This document shows, one piece after another, positions 6,232 to 12,125 of a DNA stretch of 13,429 nt. Position 1 is the first letter of the stretch, and each line of letters opens with the position of its first letter. Position numbers and translations under genes: made by a program. This DNA is from an uncultured Catenibacterium sp. (GTDB lineage Bacteria > Bacillota_I > Bacilli_A > Erysipelotrichales > Coprobacillaceae): positions 1 through 13,429 of the forward strand of contig NZ_CAAFOM010000043.1 in the NCBI RefSeq assembly GCF_900764565.1, in the 5' to 3' direction. The notes below the pieces were generated by a model. The model searched no databases. It was given only the letters and a program-made list of their open reading frames with translations, and was not told the origin of the DNA.

Positions 6232-7550
6232 TAGCGTTTAATTTCTAAGCTATGAGTAGATGTTTCCTGAATATGTGAATCAAATAATGCCTTCATTAAT
6301 GTGATTGCATAGTAAGTATCCTTGATACCAGCAGTTTCATAAGATGAATGCATAGCAAGCTGTGGTAAACCGATATCTACAGCGTTCATAGAAGCCTGAG
6401 CCATAGCGATATTACCTAATGTACTTCCTCCAGCCTTATCTGAACGGTTAGCGAAATACTGTAGAGGTACATCTACACCAGACGCTAGAGTTTTTACAAC
6501 TGCCATTGATACGCCATCACTTGTATATTTCTGACCAGCATGTGATTTAACTACTACACCTTCATTCATATAAGTGCAGTTAGTTGCATCAGTATGTTCT
6601 GGATGGTTTGGATGTACAGCATGTGCGTTATCTGCAGAAAGCATGAAGCTTGATGCAAGTGCACGATGGTAATCTTCTTCAGTCTTACCTAAAGCACTGT
6701 TGATACGAGTTAATGTATCTCTTAATAATGTAGAGTCAGCACCCTGCTTAGTTCCAGAACCTACTTCTTCGTTATCGAAGCAAGCCATGATGTCGATTGA
6801 TTCATCATTATAACCAGCAAGTAATGCCTTTAATGAAGCAAAACCACACTGTAAGTCATCTAAATGACCTGCAGAAATGAATTCTTCATTGGCACCCCAG
6901 ATAGATGGAGCCATACGGTTGTAAAGATATAAGTCATGTCCTAAGATATCTTCTTTCTTTACACCTAATTCATCAGCGATAATCTGTTTGAAATCTTTCT
7001 GGCGATCATCACCAGCGCTTAATAATGGAAGCATATCCACTTGTAAGTTATACTTGAAGCCATCATTAGCAGCACGGTTCATATGAATAGCTACGTTAGG
7101 GATCATTAATAAATCACGATCAATGTTTAATAACTTAGTAACAATGCTGTTACCTTCAGATACTAATACACGACCAGCAATTGATAGAGGACGGTCTAAC
7201 CAAGTAGCACATAACATTCCTCCGTATCCTTCAGTATTTAACTGAGTATACTTGTTCTTCACTTCGATTTCAGCATTTTCTTTTACTTTAAAAGTTGGTG
7301 AATCAGTATGTGAAGTCACAATGTTGAAGCTATAGTTATCTAACTTTGTACCTACTTTGAATGCTAAGATACTTGTATTGTTTCTTGTTACATAGTACTT
7401 ACCACCTGGTACGATATTCCAGTGTTCACTTTCTAATAATTCTTCGAATCCATCAGCATTTAAGATCTGACGATAGTTTTCTACTGCATGGAAAGCAGTA
7501 GGACATTTTGATAAGAAATCTAATAATTCTTTTGAAGTTTCCTTAAACAT
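6231..7550 (-). CDS. apeB: M18 family aminopeptidase (aspartyl aminopeptidase type)
   Basis: Cytosolic dodecameric zinc aminopeptidase family that typically removes N-terminal acidic residues. At 439 aa it is full length. Metal and catalytic residues are in place: TSHTDSP (His81), SAGHLDD (Asp231), DNEEVGSG (Glu261 general base, Glu262 metal ligand), SADNAHA (Asp307) and AMHSSYE (His401). The N-terminal FLSKCPTAFHAVEN and the domain-insert region are also typical. ATG at 7550 follows AAGGAG about ten bases upstream. The only upstream space is a 69-base gap filled by a hairpin, so it likely depends on transcription from the transporter promoter. The pairing with a glutamate/GABA-like transporter suggests use of peptide-derived Asp/Glu (inference). 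Confidence 0.95.
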   Translation of the reverse strand: MFKETSKELLDFLSKCPTAFHAVENYRQILNADGFEELLESEHWNIVPGGKYYVTRNNTSILAFKVGTKLDNYSFNIVTSHTDSPTFKVKENAEIEVKNKYTQLNTEGYGGMLCATWLDRPLSIAGRVLVSEGNSIVTKLLNIDRDLLMIPNVAIHMNRAANDGFKYNLQVDMLPLLSAGDDRQKDFKQIIADELGVKKEDILGHDLYLYNRMAPSIWGANEEFISAGHLDDLQCGFASLKALLAGYNDESIDIMACFDNEEVGSGTKQGADSTLLRDTLTRINSALGKTEEDYHRALASSFMLSADNAHAVHPNHPEHTDATNCTYMNEGVVVKSHAGQKYTSDGVSMAVVKTLASGVDVPLQYFANRSDKAGGSTLGNIAMAQASMNAVDIGLPQLAMHSSYETAGIKDTYYAITLMKALFDSHIQETSTHSLEIKR

Positions 7551-7571
7551 TTTTTATTATCTCCTTAATTT

Positions 7572-7616
7572 ATATAAAAATATCCTTCTGGCCCTGCCAA
7601 AAGGATATTTTTATAT
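7572..7616 (-). terminator. Long near-perfect hairpin between transporter and aminopeptidase
   Basis: A 21-bp inverted repeat with a single mismatch (G-U on the minus strand; arms 7572-7592 and 7596-7616, 3-base loop) starts 3 bases after the transporter TAA. Its outer arms are A/T tracts, so on either strand the GC-rich core is followed by U's and it could act as a symmetric terminator. Because the aminopeptidase has no room for a promoter after it, it probably attenuates or protects RNA ends rather than stopping all transcription. Confidence 0.7.
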
Positions 7617-7619
7617 CAT

Positions 7620-9050
7620 TTATCTTTTTCCTTCACGGCGTTCTTTTTCTGCAAGTTTAGGCATGATTAAACCTAAAGCACAAAGAACTACAGGGGCAAT
7701 TACGTTTAATGCGAATGTGAATGGATCTTTGTCATACATACCAAGTACACAGCAAGCACCAGTTACGATGAAACACCAGATACCGAAGAACTTAGCGATA
7801 GCCTGGCTCTTAACGAAACGATAATCTGCTGGGAACTTGTCCATAGCCTTACGTAAAGCAACATAAGCAGCAAATACCCATAAGTAACGCATTGGCATAC
7901 ATACTGAGTTAAGCTTATTTAACTGTTTTAATACTGCAGCTGCACCAGGAACGAATGACTGGATTAAGATAATTGAACCAGAAAGTACAACAACTAACTT
8001 AATACCGTTAATATATGCACCATACTTATTCTTCTTGAATAAAGCAGATGGAATGAATTCTCTAGTTTCTTCGTTGTCTAATAACATTCTAAGTGGAGCA
8101 TCAATACTTAATACTAAAGTAGAGAACTGACCAACCATGTTACATAATGCGTAGATAACGACTAATGTATCACCCATATGATAGTATTGACCTAATTTCT
8201 GGAATGACCAATAACCACCGTTAGCAACATAGCTTTCGAATGCCTGTTCAGAAGCATTGATCATCTTAGGATCGAACATCATACCCATTGCGAATGTACC
8301 TAAGATAGCACATACACAAACCATGATAGCAAGTGCAATCATACCTTTAGGGAATCCCTTTTCAGGGTTTTCTACCTTGTTTACATATGGTGAAATCTTT
8401 TCACATCCACCAACTGCGAATACTAAGATAGATAATGATGTGAAGTACTGTACATTGAACTGTGGCACGATGTTTTTAAAACTAAAGTCCATATGTACAT
8501 AGCCACCATTAGGGTTGATAGCTGGTGCTGCGAACATCATTAAGATATAAAGGATTGACATAACAAACATTGAAGTTCCTGCTAAAGTAGTAAGTTTCTT
8601 TAGTGGGTTTAATCCACGGCTTGCGATATAGCAGAATAATAAGAATACAGCAAGTGTAGCAAGCTGAACATAGATAGTTGGTAAGCTATCATAAACTGTA
8701 TGGTTTCTGAAGATTGCCCAGCTAAGAGCCTTTAATCCACCAGTACCTTTACTTGCGATATAAGTGATGTGACATGCCCAATAAGTGAACCCTGCATAGT
8801 ATGCAAGTTTAGGACCCATTGTTTCCATGATCCATGAGCTGACACCCCCACCGGCATTTTTAAATGCTGAACCAAGTTCACCAACCATAAGGGCATATGG
8901 TACGAAGTATAGTGCGAACATTAAAATCCAGCTGAATATAACCTGGATACCGTTGAAGTAAACGAAACCATTTAGTACGTTACCAAATCCCCAAACAGTA
9001 GAAAATGCCATGAAAGCCAGGGTATACCATTTCATTTTTGAGTTTTCCAT
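7620..9050 (-). CDS. APC-superfamily amino acid permease (YjeM/GadC-like)
   Basis: Inner-membrane amino acid transporter of 476 aa with about twelve hydrophobic helices. Helix 1 has the broken-helix substrate motif VWGFGN (19-24), and the block GELGSAFKNAGGGVSSWI (57-74) is typical of APC permeases. Resemblance is closest to the glutamate/GABA exchanger-like group (YjeM, GadC), but the substrate is not proven; a general amino acid permease is the alternative. No C-terminal plug domain of the GadC kind is evident: the protein ends in a short charged tail (EKERREGKR). ATG at 9050 has AAGGAGG at optimal distance. It is preceded by a long AT-rich promoter region and followed by a hairpin and the M18 aminopeptidase. 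Confidence 0.87.
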   Translation of the reverse strand: MENSKMKWYTLAFMAFSTVWGFGNVLNGFVYFNGIQVIFSWILMFALYFVPYALMVGELGSAFKNAGGGVSSWIMETMGPKLAYYAGFTYWACHITYIASKGTGGLKALSWAIFRNHTVYDSLPTIYVQLATLAVFLLFCYIASRGLNPLKKLTTLAGTSMFVMSILYILMMFAAPAINPNGGYVHMDFSFKNIVPQFNVQYFTSLSILVFAVGGCEKISPYVNKVENPEKGFPKGMIALAIMVCVCAILGTFAMGMMFDPKMINASEQAFESYVANGGYWSFQKLGQYYHMGDTLVVIYALCNMVGQFSTLVLSIDAPLRMLLDNEETREFIPSALFKKNKYGAYINGIKLVVVLSGSIILIQSFVPGAAAVLKQLNKLNSVCMPMRYLWVFAAYVALRKAMDKFPADYRFVKSQAIAKFFGIWCFIVTGACCVLGMYDKDPFTFALNVIAPVVLCALGLIMPKLAEKERREGKR

Positions 9051-9107
9051 ACTCTCCTCCTTAAATATTTTGTGTAAAAATTAAAACAATCTTTTTATGT
9101 CTCAATA

Positions 9108-9136
9108 AGTATACCAAATTTTTCACAAAAATACCA
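9108..9136 (-). promoter_or_regulatory. Transporter promoter with overlapping palindromic operator-like element
   Basis: Minus-strand TGGTATACT gives an extended -10 (TATACT 9108-9113, TGn 9114-9116). TGGTAT recurs exactly 20 bases upstream (9131-9136), at the -35 position. Between them lies a perfect palindrome ATTTTT-GTG-AAAAAT (9118-9132), which matches 12 of 15 bases of the CodY consensus AATTTTCWGAAAATT. An operator in the promoter spacer would suit nutrient control of an amino acid transporter. No codY gene is in the window, so the regulator is unknown. Confidence 0.42.
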
Positions 9137-9319
9137 TACTTTTATATGTACAAAATACAAAAAGCGATAAAAAAAGAGCGTATTTTTCGACAAAACATTG
9201 AAATTTTATTACAGTCCACTATTTTATACGATATAACAATAATAATTTATTAGCATTGTTCTAATTTTTCAACAATTGCCATGTTACCTATTATATTGAT
9301 GTGTTATATTTTTGCGTAT

Positions 9320-9356
9320 AAAAAAAGCTATTCGTTGAATTCTCAACAAATAGCTT
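9320..9356 (-). terminator. Rho-independent terminator after ppaC
   Basis: 14-bp stem with one G-U pair (arms 9343-9356 and 9325-9338, loop of 4) followed by seven T's on the minus strand (9320-9326). It starts 8 bases after the ppaC stop. Confidence 0.9.
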
Positions 9357-9364
9357 GATGTTTA

Positions 9365-11005
9365 TTAAGCGTTGATAGCACGTGTAATAGCTGGAACAAC
9401 CTGCTTCTTACGAGAAATAACGCCTGGTAAGTTTGCTTCATGTTCAACTAACTGTACATTGAAGGCATTTTCTACATATTCTGGATGAGTACCAGCAACA
9501 AATACTTCACTTGTTGCATTGATGACATCAGTTAATAATAGAACTGCTGTATCAAATCCATTTTCAACACATAGATTTTCCATATATTCAAGCATTTCAC
9601 CCTTAAGTGGTGCAAAACCATCGATATCCATAGTATTAACCTGAGCGATACCTACTTTTGCATCACCAATGTTGAATGCCTTGTAATCCTGGTTATAGAT
9701 TTCTTCAATAGTCTTACCAACTAATGAAGTACCAGCCTTAAACATAGCCAAACCAAATTCTTCAGCATCTACACCTGCGATTTCAGCTAATTCTAAAGCA
9801 ATGTCCTTATCAGTCTTTGTACAAGTTGGAGATCTGAATAATAATGTATCAGAGATGATTGCAGCCAACATTAAACCAGCTACATTCTTAGGAATTTCTA
9901 CACCCTGTTCCTTATACATCTTCGCAATGATTGTACAAGTACAGCCAAGTGGTTCTGCTCTGAACTGTAATGGACCTACAGTCTGGAAATCAGCCACTCT
10001 GTGGTGGTCTACTACTTCTAGGATTTCAGCTTCTTCGATACCTTCTACAGCCTGTCCTCTTTCGTTATGGTCAACAAGGATCATCTTCTTATGATCACCA
10101 GTAATAACCTGGAAACGAGAGATAGTGCCTACAACCTGGTCATTTAAGTCAATAACAGGATATGAATGATATCTAGTTTCACTCATAACTTCCTTTAAGT
10201 AATCTACAGTATCATCTGTAGAGAAGCATGTTAAATCACCCTTCTGCATAACATATTCAACAGGAACTGCCTGAATGATCTGCTGAGAAGTCTTGAATGT
10301 AGTGAAAGCAGTAGTAACAACACTGACACCAGCATTCTTACATTCTTCTAAAACTGATTCTTCTAAGTGTAATGAGTTAGTAAGGATGATTAAGTCAACC
10401 TTCTTCTTCAACATTTCACGGATACCTTCAGTTCTGTCACCACCAGTGATGATAACATCATGTTCATTGACATGATCAATAACTTCCTGAGAGTTCATAC
10501 CTGTGATATGAAGACTACCTTTGATAGTACGTAATTCAGGGTTTAAGTAAACAATCTTAGCGTCTAATGTATCTACAACGTTTTCGATTGGAGTATGTGC
10601 ATTCTTTAAGATGTCTTTATCCCAGTCTTCCATATAACCTTCAATAATGTTTGTAGAAGATAATAAACCAAGAAGATGAGAATGATCATCTAATACTGGT
10701 GCACTCTTTAAGTTCATCTGGCACATTAATGACCAAGCAGTTCTTAAAGTTAATTCTTTAGAGAATAGAGTTACCTGATCATAATCAAGATCTTCTACTT
10801 TCTGCTTAACAGACTTTAATAACTGTGGTGTATGTGCATTAAATCTTTTTAATACATACTCAGTTTCACGGCTGACTTCACCAAGTCTTACTGGAACTGC
10901 CTGTCCGTATTTATGAGTTGCATTTAATAAATATGAATAACTGATGGCCGCACAAATTGAATCTGTATCTGGATTCTTATGGCCGCTTACGTAAACAAGA
11001 TCCAT
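9365..11005 (-). CDS. ppaC: Manganese-dependent inorganic pyrophosphatase with CBS and DRTGG domains
   Basis: Family II (DHH) pyrophosphatase that hydrolyses PPi to phosphate in the cytosol. The DHH domain is split by a regulatory insert. Residues 1-65 carry SGHKNPDTDS (metal ligands His9, Asp13, Asp15). Then come CBS1 (about 70-127), a DRTGG domain (about 135-245, with GGDRTEG 188-194), CBS2 (about 250-305), the rest of DHH with VDHNE (311-315) and DHH (333-335), and a DHHA2 domain ending with the substrate-binding SRKKQ (532-536). 546 aa is normal for CBS-DRTGG forms. Known members are inhibited by AMP/ADP and activated by ATP or diadenosine polyphosphates, so this enzyme probably senses energy state. 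ATG at 11005 follows GGAGG. It lies 10 bases downstream of a YheO-type regulator in the same transcript. Confidence 0.95.
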   Translation of the reverse strand: MDLVYVSGHKNPDTDSICAAISYSYLLNATHKYGQAVPVRLGEVSRETEYVLKRFNAHTPQLLKSVKQKVEDLDYDQVTLFSKELTLRTAWSLMCQMNLKSAPVLDDHSHLLGLLSSTNIIEGYMEDWDKDILKNAHTPIENVVDTLDAKIVYLNPELRTIKGSLHITGMNSQEVIDHVNEHDVIITGGDRTEGIREMLKKKVDLIILTNSLHLEESVLEECKNAGVSVVTTAFTTFKTSQQIIQAVPVEYVMQKGDLTCFSTDDTVDYLKEVMSETRYHSYPVIDLNDQVVGTISRFQVITGDHKKMILVDHNERGQAVEGIEEAEILEVVDHHRVADFQTVGPLQFRAEPLGCTCTIIAKMYKEQGVEIPKNVAGLMLAAIISDTLLFRSPTCTKTDKDIALELAEIAGVDAEEFGLAMFKAGTSLVGKTIEEIYNQDYKAFNIGDAKVGIAQVNTMDIDGFAPLKGEMLEYMENLCVENGFDTAVLLLTDVINATSEVFVAGTHPEYVENAFNVQLVEHEANLPGVISRKKQVVPAITRAINA

Positions 11006-11015
11006 GTTTTTCCTC

Positions 11016-11675
11016 CTATGCTTTCTTTAAGTAACGATAAATTGTTGGTTCAGAAACATCTAACTTATCAGCAACAAGGGCAATGGCGCCTTTTACCTTG
11101 AATGTTCCTTTATCCTGTAAGTATTTAACAACTCTGATCTTTTCTTCTACTTTTAATCTTTCTGCATGAACATAAGATGGAACTCCCATATTCTGCATAC
11201 ATTCATTGATGTATTTTTCTACCATTTCATCAAGTGGAGAAGATAAGATTTCGATTGGGCTATCATATTTGAATTCTACATTTGTATTATCCTTAATACC
11301 AAGAATTCTTCTCATCGCAGTTTCAATATATTCAAAATCTGTGACATTAACATTAATACAAAGCATACCAACAGGGTAAGTGTTCCCTGGTTCCTTGATC
11401 CAGTATGTTGCAGATTTCAACAGTTTACCATCTGGTCCAGCTGTTTTGTAGTTCATGACAAAATCATTTTTTTCATACTGTTTTGTTTCTAAATAATGAA
11501 CAGATAAATTTGAAAGCTTAGCACCAACTTCTCTGCCAGAAATCTCACCGTTTGCGATAGCAACAACTTCCTGTTCAGGAGATGTGAGATCGTGTAAAGC
11601 TATTTCAACATTATCCCCTAACGCAATACCTAAGAATGGGACAAGGGCTGCATAGGGTTCTAATAATTTATGCAT
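11016..11675 (-). CDS. YheO-type PAS/HTH transcriptional regulator
   Basis: Predicted DNA-binding regulator with an N-terminal YheO-like PAS domain (about 3-115; blocks LEPYAALVPFLG, EIALHDL and YPVGMLCINVNVT). The C-terminal helix-turn-helix (about 176-217) has the recognition region KLDVSEPTIYRYLKK. 219 aa matches the family (E. coli YheO, DauR). The ligand of such PAS domains is generally unknown; DauR responds to D-arginine catabolism. ATG at 11675 has AAGGAGG close upstream, and a promoter is visible behind it. It precedes ppaC by 10 bases, so it may be autoregulated together with the pyrophosphatase (inference). It could also act elsewhere, for example on the nearby amino acid transporter, whose promoter bears an operator-like palindrome. 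Confidence 0.88.
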   Translation of the reverse strand: MHKLLEPYAALVPFLGIALGDNVEIALHDLTSPEQEVVAIANGEISGREVGAKLSNLSVHYLETKQYEKNDFVMNYKTAGPDGKLLKSATYWIKEPGNTYPVGMLCINVNVTDFEYIETAMRRILGIKDNTNVEFKYDSPIEILSSPLDEMVEKYINECMQNMGVPSYVHAERLKVEEKIRVVKYLQDKGTFKVKGAIALVADKLDVSEPTIYRYLKKA

Positions 11676-11700
11676 GGTACTTCCTCCTTTACAACAGAGT

Positions 11701-11729
11701 ATTTTATCATAATAAGAAATATCAGTAAA
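11701..11729 (-). promoter_or_regulatory. Promoter for the YheO-type regulator and ppaC
   Basis: Minus strand: TAAAAT (11701-11706, 5 of 6) with an extended TGA just upstream, a 17-base spacer and TTTACT (11724-11729, 4 of 6). Start predicted near 11694, shortly before the AAGGAGG of the regulator. Confidence 0.5.
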
Positions 11730-11767
11730 TTATTATTATCATAAAACAGAAATTTTTTATTAGGCAG

Positions 11768-11800
11768 AAAAAAACAGGAATCAAAAGATTCTGATTCCTG
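11768..11800 (-). terminator. Rho-independent terminator overlapping the zinc-ribbon gene end
   Basis: Perfect 9-bp stem (arms 11792-11800 and 11775-11783, loop of 8) followed by seven T's (11768-11774) on the minus strand. The TGA stop (11781-11783) is wholly inside the downstream arm. The loop can form a small alternative stem (GAATC with GATTC, 11778-11782 and 11787-11791). Confidence 0.88.
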
Positions 11801-12125
11801 AGTTTAGTAATAATGCATAAGTTGCAATAATATTCAATACAAAACTAACGATTCCTGTAATCAAGCATGCCTTTGCCTTATTAGGAGTCATTCTTCTTTT
11901 CATAAAGAAGAAGATAACACCCATAAAAGGGAATAGGAATGAAATGATACATAATCCAATAGAGGCACGATCTTCTTCATAATAAGGACTTGTATATCCA
12001 TTATTAGAAGCATAGTCTTCCATAGTTGTGTAGTCTGTTCTATTTTCTAATCTAACAGGTTCTCCACAATTAGGACAGAACTTTGTACCATCCTCTAGTT
12101 CTTTACCACATCGTGTACAATACAT
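11781..12125 (-). CDS. Small zinc-ribbon protein with two membrane helices
   Basis: 114-aa protein of unknown role. The N-terminus is a rubredoxin-like zinc ribbon: CTRCGKELEDGTKFCPNCG, with Cys3, Cys6, Cys17 and Cys20. A polar linker rich in Tyr, Asn and Asp (about 28-52) follows, then two hydrophobic helices (about 55-75 and 86-107) separated by a basic loop (MKRRMTPNKAK). This architecture is common among uncharacterised Bacillota membrane proteins; the ribbon would face the cytoplasm. ATG at 12125 directly abuts the flavoprotein TAA, with a GGTGA ribosome binding site inside that gene, so the two are co-translated. Whether it has a functional tie with glutamate synthase/Nfn is unknown. 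Confidence 0.83.
   Translation of the reverse strand: MYCTRCGKELEDGTKFCPNCGEPVRLENRTDYTTMEDYASNNGYTSPYYEEDRASIGLCIISFLFPFMGVIFFFMKRRMTPNKAKACLITGIVSFVLNIIATYALLLNSGIRIF

Larger units (their letters stand above)
9051..9364. other. AT-rich intergenic region between ppaC and the transporter
   Basis: This 314-base gap contains no open frame with coding character. From right to left it holds the ppaC terminator, a very AT-rich stretch with several weak -10-like sequences (for example around 9220-9240) and no clear structure, then a palindrome/direct-repeat element with an extended -10 promoter (9108-9136). It ends in a leader of about 50 bases with AAGGAGG for the transporter. Confidence 0.7.

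Noticed and set aside
7556..7602. Possible promoter for the aminopeptidase inside the hairpin (TTGGCA with an 18-base spacer and TATATA)
   Set aside because: The -10 is weak and the start site would fall on the AAGGAG ribosome binding site, leaving no usable leader.
8257..8502. Plus-strand open frame of 81 codons
   Set aside because: Antisense to transporter helices; no independent coding signal.
9137..9319. Additional promoters or a plus-strand small RNA in the AT-rich gap
   Set aside because: Several weak -10-like sequences occur, but none has a good -35 or TGn at the right place, and no plus-strand terminator is present.
9801..10094. Plus-strand open frame of 97 codons
   Set aside because: Lies wholly antisense to the DHH region of ppaC, with no domain or good ribosome binding site.
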